Source: Candidatus Rifleibacteriota bacterium (lineage in GTDB: Bacteria; Muiribacteriota; Ozemobacteria; Ozemobacterales; Ozemobacteraceae). From it: a stretch of DNA of 64,000 bases. This document shows positions 24,979 through 34,067 of this stretch, piece after piece. The stretch spans positions 1 through 64,000 of the forward strand of contig JADFXM010000025.1 in the NCBI GenBank assembly GCA_015233565.1. The letters run 5' to 3'. Each line of letters opens with the position of its first letter. The stretch's first letter is position 1. Below the pieces are notes generated by a model that was not told where the DNA came from, did not search any database, and saw only the letters and a program-made list of their open reading frames with translations. Position numbers and translations under genes: made by a program.

Positions 24979-26769
24979 TTATTCAGGCGAGGAATCTAAT
25001 GAAATGTGCTCGATGTCTTCCGGATAAAGTTTCAAAGCGGGTGCAGGTGCCGGAGAAGGAGTGGAAGGAGGAGTTGCGACCGGAACAGGCACATCATAAT
25101 TCTTGAGTTGAATTTTGGCTTTTAAAGCTTCAAATTTTTCATTACCAAGAAGTTGGCTTAAAATTTGGATTGGATCTCCGGTAAAGAAACCCTTGGATTT
25201 TCTTTCAGTAATGATTTTAACTGCATCAGCCGAATCTACGCCGATGTTTACGAGCATTTTTTCGGAAATGGTATTCAAATCCAGATTGAATTCCCAGACA
25301 TCAGGATCTTTTCCCGCTCTTTTTTGCAGATAGTATTTATAGTCGAACCAGCCATGTTTAACGGTCATCTTGAGTGTTCCTGAAAACCAGAGTTCCGGCC
25401 CGACATTAGCGAAAATATTTCCACCATTCAATGCCTGGTTGAACAGCTCCTCTTTCTTGCTGGTGAAGGCCTTTTCAGCTTGCAAATATTGGTCCCGGGG
25501 GATTTTTTTGCTGACAAAAGCTAACTTGGCTTGAAAGGCGTTGGTATATAGCTGAGCAACTTCAGGGCTCATAAGCATATACTTGGTGTTTTCAAGCAAA
25601 ATTCGATATATGACTTTTTTGTCGTCGGGGTAAGTTTCGATGTATTGGGTTATAAAATCCTTGAAATCACAAGGATTTCCAGAACCCATAACTGTTACGC
25701 ATTTTTCAAAAGGTGCATTGATTGCCCTGCTGGTCAAAATATCATAAAAGAATCCGGCAATTACTCCTTCAGTCGACAGCAACTGGAGGCCGTTTTTTAA
25801 TTCCCCGGTTTTCTTCCCTCGTCCTTTTGCCCAGACGTATTGATCTCTTCGTACGGGGTTCTGGCGGGAAAATAAAAATTCAGAGATGTTATACTTCTTT
25901 CGATCCTGTTCCAGAAATTTTGGGTTGTTGGGGCCATAAACAGCCTCAAATGCCTCAGCCCAACCTTCAGTATACGCTAACCCTATATCGGTAATATATG
26001 GTGCATCATGTCCATTGCGGGAAAGTTTTTTGATTGTTGCGAAAGCTTTTCCGTATTGGTCAAACATTATTGCATGCCCTGTTTCGTGGCATATTACCAA
26101 ACCGAGCGTATCATTTTGCATTGCCTGGTCGACGGAAAAGAAATTTGGAATATCCATTATGCAAACCCCCAGAGTGTCGAGGAAAAGCCTATTCTTGGCT
26201 TTATCGAGAACTTCGAGCCCTACAGGAATCATGCAAGGGCCTGGTTCAGGCAACGATCTGGGAAGAGGCGATTTGTCCAATATCAACAGCGGGATCCCAA
26301 TTTCCTGGTGAAAGAACGAGGTCAGGGCTTTTCGGTCCTCATCGGAGACTTGGCTTGCATCAACCTGTGTCAACATCTGATCAACATATTTGGACTTAAT
26401 TTGCCGACTTGTTCTTCTGAGCTTCAAAACATCCAGCATGGATTTGTTGTTGAGAAGATAAGGAACTATTTTTTGAGCACAATTTCCATTGGGATCACTT
26501 GGGATACCCTGAAAGGCATCATTAGACAGGGCCTGAAATAGAAAACCCGTTTCCTTTATGGTTGACATTCTGGGAACATTCATTATCTTTCCCACAACTG
26601 TTGTGAGAAAATTTCCTTGTACTGTAAGTGGGGTAATGGAAACGATTGCTTTATCAATCGGTTCAGGATCATTGGAAAGTGTCGTGGGAACTTGCCTGGC
26701 AGGTAGAAATCCTGCAATCAGCATTGAAAAACAAAATGCTATAGTCAACTTTTTGGGAAAAATATTCAT
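24979..26769 (-). CDS. secreted HEXXH zinc-peptidase-like protein with HhH tail (copy 1)
   Basis: A 596-residue protein with a signal peptide (residues 1 to about 25), a zincin-type motif HETGH (228-232) inside LVICHETGHAIMFDQYG, and a downstream YTEGWAEAFEAV segment (266-277) whose Glu could be the third zinc ligand as in gluzincins. Near the C-terminus DLNTIS..., with IITERKSKGFFTGDPIQIL, resembles the ComEA/GspK helix-hairpin-helix module (LNTAS...GI...A..I...R...G.F). A Pro/Ala-rich tail follows. I do not know the substrate. A paralogue lies at 61730-63421. The start is ATG 26769, five bases after GGAGG. Confidence 0.8.
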   Translation of the reverse strand: MNIFPKKLTIAFCFSMLIAGFLPARQVPTTLSNDPEPIDKAIVSITPLTVQGNFLTTVVGKIMNVPRMSTIKETGFLFQALSNDAFQGIPSDPNGNCAQKIVPYLLNNKSMLDVLKLRRTSRQIKSKYVDQMLTQVDASQVSDEDRKALTSFFHQEIGIPLLILDKSPLPRSLPEPGPCMIPVGLEVLDKAKNRLFLDTLGVCIMDIPNFFSVDQAMQNDTLGLVICHETGHAIMFDQYGKAFATIKKLSRNGHDAPYITDIGLAYTEGWAEAFEAVYGPNNPKFLEQDRKKYNISEFLFSRQNPVRRDQYVWAKGRGKKTGELKNGLQLLSTEGVIAGFFYDILTSRAINAPFEKCVTVMGSGNPCDFKDFITQYIETYPDDKKVIYRILLENTKYMLMSPEVAQLYTNAFQAKLAFVSKKIPRDQYLQAEKAFTSKKEELFNQALNGGNIFANVGPELWFSGTLKMTVKHGWFDYKYYLQKRAGKDPDVWEFNLDLNTISEKMLVNIGVDSADAVKIITERKSKGFFTGDPIQILSQLLGNEKFEALKAKIQLKNYDVPVPVATPPSTPSPAPAPALKLYPEDIEHISLDSSPE

Positions 26770-26785
26770 AATATCCTCCGAGGCC

Positions 26786-26803
26786 ATTGATTAATCAATC
26801 ATA
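26786..26803 (-). promoter_or_regulatory. perfect 14-bp palindrome at the first HEXXH promoter
   Basis: ATTGATTAATCAAT (26786-26799) is fully self-complementary. It overlaps a possible extended -10 on the minus strand (TGT-TATGAT, hexamer at 26803-26798) and ends just before the GGAGG ribosome-binding site. Its position fits a repressor operator. Confidence 0.45.
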
Positions 26804-27152
26804 ACAGTTTTTTTGAAAAATCGTAACATTTTTTGTCAAAACTGCGGGGAGGCTTTTGGAAAATACACACTTCTGCTAAAATGTTGATAATTTGTGGTTT
26901 TTCGAAAAGTAGCCTTGATCTTGACAATGAAAGACACTTTTGCATCAATGATCTCTCTGCACTTCCGAATCACAAGGTTTTCAGCTCAGAAAGTTCTTCA
27001 AGCCCACGATATTGAGGAGAGCTCACAGAGGAAAGTTTTTTACAAGGTTCAATCGGCAAAATCAGGCTCCTGAGCGGAGTTAAGGACCATGAAACCAAGC
27101 ATGAACCTTCTGTGGGACGGACCTTCTGAGCGTATTATTGTTCACTGAAAAT
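26804..27152. other. divergent gap with a structured segment
   Basis: This is the 5' region shared by the minus-strand HEXXH gene and the plus-strand pilin module. From about 27042 to 27113 the sequence can fold: AAGGTTCA (27044-27051) pairs with TGAACCTT (27102-27109), ACA/TGT extend it past one bulge, and GG-TCCT/AGGA-CC form an inner hairpin. I do not recognise an RNA family. Confidence 0.4.
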
Positions 27153-27161
27153 TGGTATAAT
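27153..27161 (+). promoter_or_regulatory. extended -10 promoter immediately before pilin module I
   Basis: TGGTATAAT is present. The -10 ends 8 bases before the ATG at 27170, so transcription from it would start within a few bases of the codon and give a leaderless mRNA; indeed no Shine-Dalgarno precedes that ATG. The alternative is that the true start codon lies further in. Confidence 0.4.
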
Positions 27162-27169
27162 GTATCAAT

Positions 27170-29653
27170 ATGATTAACAGTTTTTTGTCAAAAAAATTTA
27201 AAAATGCTTCTTCCGGATCAGCATATTTAATAGCTCTTGGCGTTCTCGGAGTTCTTTGCATTATTTCATTTGCGATCTCAAAAGGAACCATTACCGGAAG
27301 GTGGGCAACCATTTTTTCCAATAATGATAAGAAAGCGGAAGAATGCGCCGAAGCTTGTGCAAATCTTACTTATAGAATAATTCAGGAGAACATGAACGAT
27401 ACCGAGCAGTTTTACAAGGCTCTTTTGCATCCAGCCAATTTTTTCGCGAATTGGTACACTCAATTCCGCATCCCCACAGTAATAGCTGGGGCGTATATGG
27501 ATCCGGTGCAGGCTAAAAATTCCAAAAATTCTGCTGTTGAAAACGGTGTTGACATGGAACTTGATTTAATGGATAACGAATTATACAAAAAAATCTATGG
27601 AGATGGGATCACTTACGAATATGTTTTTCCTCAGGATTTAACTAATTCGCAAACGGCGAATTCTCCCTTGATGGTTCTCGACAAAATGTTGTCTGATATG
27701 GGTGGCAGAACCTCTCTGAAGGTAAAAGCACGTATTTCCAAAGCTTTTGGAATCCTTGCCAAGAATCCTGATTATGAAATCGGTGGAGTTACCGTTCCAT
27801 TGACAGGTCTGACAGGCTTCTTTGCTAAATTAATCAACGATATTAATTCAGATAATCTTGTTTTCAAATTTGATCTGCTTCAATTTATTCCCAACACCAA
27901 TATTTTGAATGAAATTCCAAAACCTGTTATAACAGTCTATTTCAACATTGCTGGAGCACCTGTTCCTTTTCCCATTCCTGTTCCAATCGGGGAAATCCTG
28001 AACATGCTTGGAATCGGTGAAAATCTCACGTGGCGCAATCTCGCGAAAGGAATAATTGGAGACGCGCTATCTCTTGATATCGATCTTAACGACCTCAAGA
28101 AAATGATCCAGGAGCATGTTTACAAACTTCTTCCGGAACAGTTTACCTTTTTCAAAGGGAATCTTTCCTGGGGTGTAACTATAGAAAAACAGGGATTATT
28201 GGAAACAAATATCGAGGTGGAATTTCAGCCAAATTTTCCGGAAAACGGTCCGAAAATCAGAAAAACTCTTGTGACGGAAAAAGAATTCAGAGTTGCCGAT
28301 ATCCAACCCGTTGCGCCGGATTATTCCTTTTTTGTGGCTAATTCCGCCCGGCTATTTGAGAATCCTTCTGTTGAAAACAATGATAAGTGGGAAGGGAATG
28401 ACCAGATCAATTTGAATGATGGGGATGGAGCCTTAATTATACATAACTTCCCATCCTTTCAAAGTATATTTGAATCCTTAAAGGATATTCTTTCACTCGA
28501 TCTCAAAGAGCTCAATCGCCGAATCAACCTTCCCGGCCTTGTCAGAATAAATGGCACTCGGCCCATGGAGATCAATCTCTCGATTGCTGATCCATATAAT
28601 GTCACGGATTTAAGAATGATGGAACTTGCTGCTTTACTGCTGGACCACGAAGACGGCAAAAAGCACAAAATCGTCCCCACAGTAGAGGAAGTGTGGTACA
28701 ACCCTGCCGGCGGAGAAGGCTGGGACTGGCCATTCTGGGGAACATTCGATTCAAGCCAGGGATTTTGGCTCCCTTTGTTAATCCCGAGGTTTGCGCATAC
28801 TATGCTTTTTGGAAATAATCATCTTGAGGTTCCTCTTTCATTAAAAGTGGAAGGATATTTAAACAAAAAATTCAGTCACCTAAAATTTCTGATAGTACAG
28901 ATTTATATTCCTCCAATTCCTTTTATCGGTTTTCCAGGTTTTGGATTTGCATTCCCTTGGCCGTGGTACAAAAATTTGGTCGAACCCTATGGATTCTGTA
29001 AATACCCCCCCTGGGAATCATCCGAAGACCCTCAAAAGCTGTGGGATCCCAACAATCCGGGAAATTTCCCCGCCAATTTATACTCGCCATACCAGTTTGT
29101 AAAAAAAGCAAGTTACTATTATGATTCTTCAAACGACTTTGCTGCAGACATTGAAAATCGAAGTGTAATTATCGATGGGGAGAAAGTTTTTATTTGTGAT
29201 GGAGTAACTTTTGTGAATGACAACCTTTGGCTTTCATCGCCTCTTAAGGTGATGGGGCGCGGAATGATAGTTGCTGCAGGAAACATTCACCTGGGAGCCG
29301 ATATAAAGAAGTGTGAATATGATCGATCTGGCAACCCTACTATTTTTTCCCTTATAGCCAGAAATGGGGCGATTGTTAATAGATTTAACAGTCTTGAAAT
29401 AAATGCATGTTGTTATGCTGACAAGGGGATTCTAAATCCGACCGGCTCTCAATTGAAAATTTACGGGAATCTTGTTGTGAACAAATTCCCACGGAAATTA
29501 TGTCAGGGGATGGTTGAAGTTTACTATCAATCCAAACACTCCAGAAGCTCACTTCTTTCGATGATACGAACAATTGCAAAATATGATCCGCTTAGATATT
29601 TTGTTTCCGTTTCAGCCAAATACCGGAAATTTAATTTTCCCAAGGCATCATAG
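27170..29653 (+). CDS. large PilX/GspK-like pilus-associated membrane protein (module I)
   Basis: An 827-residue protein with a short basic N-terminus, one hydrophobic helix (about 17-38, SAYLIALGVLGVLCIISFAI) and a long extracytoplasmic part. The N-terminal layout (GSAYLIALGVL) resembles PilX/GspK-type proteins without the usual Glu5. The C-terminal part (about 660-800) with IDGEKVFICDGVTF and MGRGMIVAAGNIHLG looks like a beta-solenoid-like segment. The shorter gene at 40395 has a similar one (LNCNGWIYVEGDAKLDI). Two prepilin genes follow directly. No close named family is recognised; the pilus link rests on the neighbours and N-terminus. Confidence 0.65.
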   Translation: MINSFLSKKFKNASSGSAYLIALGVLGVLCIISFAISKGTITGRWATIFSNNDKKAEECAEACANLTYRIIQENMNDTEQFYKALLHPANFFANWYTQFRIPTVIAGAYMDPVQAKNSKNSAVENGVDMELDLMDNELYKKIYGDGITYEYVFPQDLTNSQTANSPLMVLDKMLSDMGGRTSLKVKARISKAFGILAKNPDYEIGGVTVPLTGLTGFFAKLINDINSDNLVFKFDLLQFIPNTNILNEIPKPVITVYFNIAGAPVPFPIPVPIGEILNMLGIGENLTWRNLAKGIIGDALSLDIDLNDLKKMIQEHVYKLLPEQFTFFKGNLSWGVTIEKQGLLETNIEVEFQPNFPENGPKIRKTLVTEKEFRVADIQPVAPDYSFFVANSARLFENPSVENNDKWEGNDQINLNDGDGALIIHNFPSFQSIFESLKDILSLDLKELNRRINLPGLVRINGTRPMEINLSIADPYNVTDLRMMELAALLLDHEDGKKHKIVPTVEEVWYNPAGGEGWDWPFWGTFDSSQGFWLPLLIPRFAHTMLFGNNHLEVPLSLKVEGYLNKKFSHLKFLIVQIYIPPIPFIGFPGFGFAFPWPWYKNLVEPYGFCKYPPWESSEDPQKLWDPNNPGNFPANLYSPYQFVKKASYYYDSSNDFAADIENRSVIIDGEKVFICDGVTFVNDNLWLSSPLKVMGRGMIVAAGNIHLGADIKKCEYDRSGNPTIFSLIARNGAIVNRFNSLEINACCYADKGILNPTGSQLKIYGNLVVNKFPRKLCQGMVEVYYQSKHSRSSLLSMIRTIAKYDPLRYFVSVSAKYRKFNFPKAS

Positions 29654-29707
29654 AGAATTGCTGAAAAAATGACCACGACGTTTATGTTTGGAAATTTTCA
29701 GGAAACG

Positions 29708-30163
29708 ATGAGTAAAAAAGCAGGGATTTCTTTATTCGAAGTGTTGTTAGCCATCTTCATCTTGATTCTGGCACTAATTCCTATTTTCAGCAATATCAAC
29801 ACTCAAGCTGCAATTACGCTTGAAACTGAGAAAATTCAGATGGCAGATAAAATTCTTCAAAGCATCAAGGAAGAATTAAATGCAATGCTTTTCAAAGATC
29901 TGGTCGAAAGATCAAAAACTGCACAAAAAAATGAGATTGGGCAATTCATATTCACCGATGACTTGTACCCGGTCACTCTTCGAAAAGTTCTTGAAATTCA
30001 AAAAAAATATAAGGATTTTGAAGTTGATGGTTTCTGGTTTTTTATTAATCGGGGAATTCCTAATGATACAAGTATGATACAAGTGGAAGCTCGAGTGAAA
30101 TGGACAATACCAGGGAAACAGATGGAAAGAAAACGTTCAATTGTACTTGTTTCTCAGAAATAG
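29708..30163 (+). CDS. PilV/GspI-like minor prepilin (module I)
   Basis: A 151-residue prepilin: leader MSKKAG, predicted cleavage after Gly6, then ISLFEVLLAIFILILAL with Glu at +5, followed by an extracytoplasmic domain. It would be processed by a PilD-type prepilin peptidase and enter a type IV pilus or type II secretion pseudopilus tip. I chose ATG 29708, placed 5 bases after AGGA; the frame also has an ATG at 29669. It lies 54 bp after the large PilX-like gene. Confidence 0.83.
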   Translation: MSKKAGISLFEVLLAIFILILALIPIFSNINTQAAITLETEKIQMADKILQSIKEELNAMLFKDLVERSKTAQKNEIGQFIFTDDLYPVTLRKVLEIQKKYKDFEVDGFWFFINRGIPNDTSMIQVEARVKWTIPGKQMERKRSIVLVSQK

Positions 30164-30316
30164 TGTGCGCTCGAATAATGGGAGCAACTCTAAATCGATG
30201 TCATAAACGCAGATGGAGAAATGTTTTTTAGAAAAATGAAGAGTTTCCCTTTGTCGAAATCCAATAGTTTTGAACGGTCATAATAAAGGAACGGACATTT
30301 AGGGTTGGAGGTTTTA

Positions 30317-31381
30317 ATGGATTGCAGAATTTTCAAAATGAAAAATATAGGGATTACACTCGTTGAAGTCTTGGTTGCTTTTTTTATTCTGACATTAATA
30401 TCGGGTGGAATATTTTTCCTTTTGCGGGAAGCCTCCTTAAAAAACAGTATTTCTGAAGCTCGTTCGATAGCCAAACAAGAAGCGGGAAAAATTCTTTCAG
30501 TTATGCAACACGATTTTGCACAGGCGAAATTGGGAAGCATTAAAGTTGATGAACCGGGAAAAATAGGGTTGGATATAGATTCGGGTGGTAGAGTGGAAAA
30601 AATAGTTTACTCGTGGCATTCTCCAAAATTCTACAGAACCTTGGCCGGCAAAGAATGGCTTATGTCTGAGCACCTGGAGAACTTTTTACTGACTCGACAG
30701 GCAACCGGGCAATATATTGTTGAGCTTGAAACCAAAGTTAGAATTGATGGACTGACGAATGATTCAGCACAAAGTCATTCGCAAAACCAAATGATAGTTT
30801 CAAGGGAAGATTCAACTTCGCTGATTGACCCGAACTGGCGCGATGTCGGAGATGTCAACGGAATTATGTCCACTCATGGCGATTTGATGGGTGGAATTCG
30901 GGATGACATGAATATGGTTTCCCAAAATTTCACAAATGAGTTAAAGAAAATCAAGGATGACGCTGCGTCCGCTACGGTTGATCAAATCATGGAAAAAACT
31001 GAACAAATTCGAAGTACACTATTTAAGAATATCGAAAATATAAATTCAAAAATAGAGAACCTGGACGGCCAAATTGCCAACATGGCGGAAGAAGGCATAA
31101 TTAATATTACTCATAAACTTTTTGAAAGAACCGGACGGAAAAAAGAATGTGCAGCAAAAATGCGTCAAATTCTGGTCGGAGCCAAAAAATCGACTGATTT
31201 GAAATGGGACCAGATAGAAGCAGTTGCTAACGATTACGGCTATGGAAGCGAGGTTCAGAGTTCCTTTAAGAGCATTTTTCAGGCCAAAAAAGACCTTTTT
31301 GGGGCAGGGAGTGAGGTTATAAAAACTCTGGATGATTTAAAAATTTCCACCGAAGGAATAGATCGTGGAAAATTTTCCTAG
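30317..31381 (+). CDS. PilW/GspJ-like prepilin with a long helical C-terminal domain (module I)
   Basis: A 354-residue protein. The leader MDCRIFKMKNIG is followed by ITLVEVLVAFFILTL (Glu +5), a class III prepilin signal. Residues up to about 140 look like a GspJ/PilW pseudopilin. The remainder (about 150-350) is rich in charged helices (MEKTEQIRSTLFKNIENINSKI and on), uncommon for pseudopilins. The start ATG 30317 is set by GGAGG at 30307-30311. It is the third gene of the module. Confidence 0.78.
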   Translation: MDCRIFKMKNIGITLVEVLVAFFILTLISGGIFFLLREASLKNSISEARSIAKQEAGKILSVMQHDFAQAKLGSIKVDEPGKIGLDIDSGGRVEKIVYSWHSPKFYRTLAGKEWLMSEHLENFLLTRQATGQYIVELETKVRIDGLTNDSAQSHSQNQMIVSREDSTSLIDPNWRDVGDVNGIMSTHGDLMGGIRDDMNMVSQNFTNELKKIKDDAASATVDQIMEKTEQIRSTLFKNIENINSKIENLDGQIANMAEEGIINITHKLFERTGRKKECAAKMRQILVGAKKSTDLKWDQIEAVANDYGYGSEVQSSFKSIFQAKKDLFGAGSEVIKTLDDLKISTEGIDRGKFS

Positions 31382-31506
31382 CCACAGATTTTGTTTCTTT
31401 TTAGGTTTTGATGTATGATGTAGAATCTAAAAAGGGTGGCAAAAAGAATTTAGATAAAATGTGTATTACGTTAAATGGTTAAGAGATGTTGCCATGGAGA
31501 AATGCT

Positions 31507-31977
31507 ATGAAGTCCTCAAAAACAGATAGTTTGGGTTTTCCTTCCAAAAAAATGGAAGGGGATGTTGAAGCTTTACAGAATCAGCCCGGGGATTCGGGAG
31601 AAATTGATTTAGTCCTGGGACACCTGAAGGCAAAAAGATGGAAAAAGGCGCTGATTATTCTTGAGAAGGTCATTAGTGAAAGCTATCCCGAAGCGAGAAC
31701 TTTTTTTCTGGCGGGACTCGCCTATATTGAAATTAATGATTTGGAAAAGGGAATTAAGGCATTAAACGAGGCCATAAGGCTTAAACCAGACCACACCGGA
31801 GCACATGCTGCCCTGAGTTCGATTCATCTCCAAAGGGGCGACATAGAAGCTGCAATGGAATCTTATAAGAAATTGAAGCTGTTAGAACCGGTTCAGACGA
31901 AAGAAACAGAACCGCCCCCAACCGACGAAGAGGAGACAACTGGAAAAGAAAAACCAGTTTCGCTAACTATTCACTGA
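31507..31977 (+). CDS. TPR-repeat protein
   Basis: A 156-residue acidic, soluble protein with two to three tetratricopeptide-like repeats (about 40-140; ARTFFLAGLAYIEINDLEKG, AHAALSSIHLQRGDIEAAM). No signal peptide is seen, so it is probably cytoplasmic, a scaffold for protein contacts. ATG 31507 is 7 bases after GGAG; ATG 31486 is an alternative. It follows pilin module I by 125 bp. Confidence 0.75.
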   Translation: MKSSKTDSLGFPSKKMEGDVEALQNQPGDSGEIDLVLGHLKAKRWKKALIILEKVISESYPEARTFFLAGLAYIEINDLEKGIKALNEAIRLKPDHTGAHAALSSIHLQRGDIEAAMESYKKLKLLEPVQTKETEPPPTDEEETTGKEKPVSLTIH

Positions 31978-32312
31978 AATTTTCGTTTTTCTTTGAATTT
32001 TTGACAAGCATTCTTGTATCTTGAAAACAGAAAAGAATGTTTTCAAGAAAATTGTTTGGATATGGGTACCTTGGAAAGCAGGTTCTCGGCCAATGTTGCA
32101 ATTGCTTTGTAAACCAATCAAGGAAATTTTTTTTCTTTTTATCAGCTTTATGAAATTATTTTTACGCAAATTTACTCCCTTTCTCATTCAGAATTACTAT
32201 TTCATGACAAAACATATTTTTCTTAAGTACTGTAAATGGTAAAATAGTTGAATTTTTTTGGGGTAAGCCTTAAGATGTATGTTCGCAGAAATTTTTTTTC
32301 GGAGAAAACTTA

Positions 32313-33296
32313 ATGAGTGAGAATATTCTTTCCAGCATTTGCAATACAATAAGTGAATTTTCCGCAAAGGGTACTTCAACTCCAACTATCCAATATGTTT
32401 TGAGGTGTTTGAAAAATCACTTGAATTTTTCTTACGCTGGGGTGTTTCTAAAAAATCCCAAGAGCGACATGATAGAAATCTTGCATCACCAGGGAATTTT
32501 TAAAAATGCAGTTAAAGATTTCAAAAGAAACATTGGGAATAAACTAATTGGAAGAATTTTTTTCACTGAGCCCATTTTAATTGTTTCCAAGGAAGAAGAA
32601 ATTGAAGGCTATGAAGAACTCATTGTAGACAAACCATTCGAAAAGGTTATTCTTTCTAGAATAGCCTGTGGCGCGCATACCATGGGTTTTTTGGCAATAT
32701 ATTTTGATGAAAAAATTGAAATTGATAAGACTTCGATCGATTTTATCAAACTAATCTCCGGGATTTGTGCAATCGCAATTGAACGTGAGGAAATGATAGG
32801 TGTTATTAAAGAACTGAAACGATTTGATCCTGAAACTGGTTTATATTGCCTTCAATATTTTAACCAGAAGTTGGCTGAAGAATTCGCAAAAAGTGCACGT
32901 TATAAACTCAATTTGACTTTGGTTTTAATGGATGTTGATAATTTTAAGAATATTATTAACACCTTTGGTTATAATTCAGCGCAGTCCGTTCTGGTAGAAT
33001 TATCAGAGGAACTTAAATTTTGTATCAGGGGAATTGACATCCCTGGCGCATTTGGACGAGATGAGTTCATCCTTTATATGCCCAACACTCCCGTAGACAA
33101 AGGAGAAATGGTCATAAAAAGATTCCTCGATAGAATTAAAAAGCGAAAGTTTTCCAAACACCGGGTTTCAACCTCGTTGTCTGCCGGAGTAACAGGAATT
33201 CAACCTGTAGACACGTTGGAGAGCTTGATCTGGCGTGCACAATTCGCACTGTATGAAGCTCGAAAAGCTGGTTCTGGAACATTGAAAAGAATTTAA
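32313..33296 (+). CDS. GAF-GGDEF protein with altered GGDEF motif
   Basis: A 327-residue soluble protein with a GAF-like sensor domain (about 15-158) and a diguanylate-cyclase-type domain (170-327). The D..TGLY start, DVDNFK (207-212) metal site and RGID inhibitory-site motif (239-242) are present, but the active-site loop is GRDEF (248-252), with Arg in place of the second Gly. It could be a weak cyclase or a c-di-GMP/GTP-binding receptor. GGAG at 32301-32304 supports the start. It may regulate the nearby pilin genes; this is inference. Confidence 0.85.
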   Translation: MSENILSSICNTISEFSAKGTSTPTIQYVLRCLKNHLNFSYAGVFLKNPKSDMIEILHHQGIFKNAVKDFKRNIGNKLIGRIFFTEPILIVSKEEEIEGYEELIVDKPFEKVILSRIACGAHTMGFLAIYFDEKIEIDKTSIDFIKLISGICAIAIEREEMIGVIKELKRFDPETGLYCLQYFNQKLAEEFAKSARYKLNLTLVLMDVDNFKNIINTFGYNSAQSVLVELSEELKFCIRGIDIPGAFGRDEFILYMPNTPVDKGEMVIKRFLDRIKKRKFSKHRVSTSLSAGVTGIQPVDTLESLIWRAQFALYEARKAGSGTLKRI

Positions 33297-33500
33297 TACC
33301 TTTTCAAATAATAGGATGGAATGAGATTGGGCTGACCCGCAAAAGCCCAAATCTAATTTCGTGGCCCTTCAGTTTTGATCAGCAAACTGTGAAATATTTT
33401 ATTTCCAGAAAACGATCGTGTGTTTATGCTGATTCCAATGGCTATTTTTAGAATTTTGCGATTTGCCGGAGTTAAATTCTTCGTTTGGAAAAATCAAAAA

Positions 33501-33539
33501 AACAAAAAAGAAGGCGCGATTTGCGCCTTCTTTTTTGTT
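33501..33539. terminator. bidirectional Rho-independent terminator
   Basis: A perfect 17-bp inverted repeat with a 5-base loop. GC-rich core AAGGCGC/GCGCCTT sits next to A6/T6 on both sides. It separates the convergent GGDEF gene (plus) and DUF3553-like gene (minus). Confidence 0.92.
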
Positions 33540-33567
33540 TTTTCTTTCCTTATGGTTGAAGAAAAAA

Positions 33568-33837
33568 CTATGAGGTTTGTTGTCCCATGCAGAGGACTTT
33601 TAATCCAACTTTTGAAAACTGAACTTTCATTTTCTTAATTCCATCATCGGTAACTCCGACTTCCAAGACTTCGCCGGTGTCATCCCAGATTGGGTGAAAA
33701 ACGGTTTCACCTTCCTGGTAGGTTTCGGTTGGAAGATAGTCTCTTTTCTCGCCGGGAATAATTTTCCTTTTTATTGGACTTTCAACCGTTTTAGTTTCAG
33801 CTTTTTTTAGAACGGAACTCTTAACTGGTTTTGCCAT
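33568..33837 (-). CDS. small DUF3553/UvrD-tail (Tudor)-like protein
   Basis: An 89-residue protein. The first 35 residues are basic and disordered. The rest (YQEGETVFHPIWDDTGEVLE...VQFSKVGLKVL) resembles the Tudor-like C-terminal domain of UvrD/PcrA and the DUF3553 family, which in UvrD/PcrA contacts RNA polymerase. A stand-alone copy may bind RNA polymerase or nucleic acid; no helicase part is present. The start follows AGGGAGAGG. A TGC-TATTAT extended -10 lies upstream on the minus strand. Confidence 0.65.
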   Translation of the reverse strand: MAKPVKSSVLKKAETKTVESPIKRKIIPGEKRDYLPTETYQEGETVFHPIWDDTGEVLEVGVTDDGIKKMKVQFSKVGLKVLCMGQQTS

Positions 33838-34067
33838 AATACAATACCTCTCCCTAGAAATTGGGATAACTTTCCATCCATAATAGCATAATTATTGAAA
33901 AAAAACAAAATATTAAAAACTATTCCAGCAATTCTCAGTGAGTTTTCTCGCAAAAAATAGCTATTACAGATTTTTGCTACGAAACTTATCGGAATAATTT
34001 GTTTTTTGAACATTGCTCAAAATGGTTCTCAAAAACAATCGCAGCGACTCGCCAAGAATTGCTGAAA

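Noticed and set aside
26008..26541. 177-residue plus-strand ORF inside the first HEXXH gene
   Set aside because: It is antisense to a gene with a clear signal peptide, zinc motif and paralogue; no start signals or domains on this strand.
26833..27015. 60-residue ORF in the divergent gap before pilin module I
   Set aside because: No ribosome-binding site, no hydrophobic or domain pattern; composition like non-coding sequence.
27010..27125. c-di-GMP (GEMM) riboswitch before pilin module I
   Set aside because: The conserved GGGACGCAAAGCC-type core and tetraloop receptor are absent; only a generic fold can be drawn.
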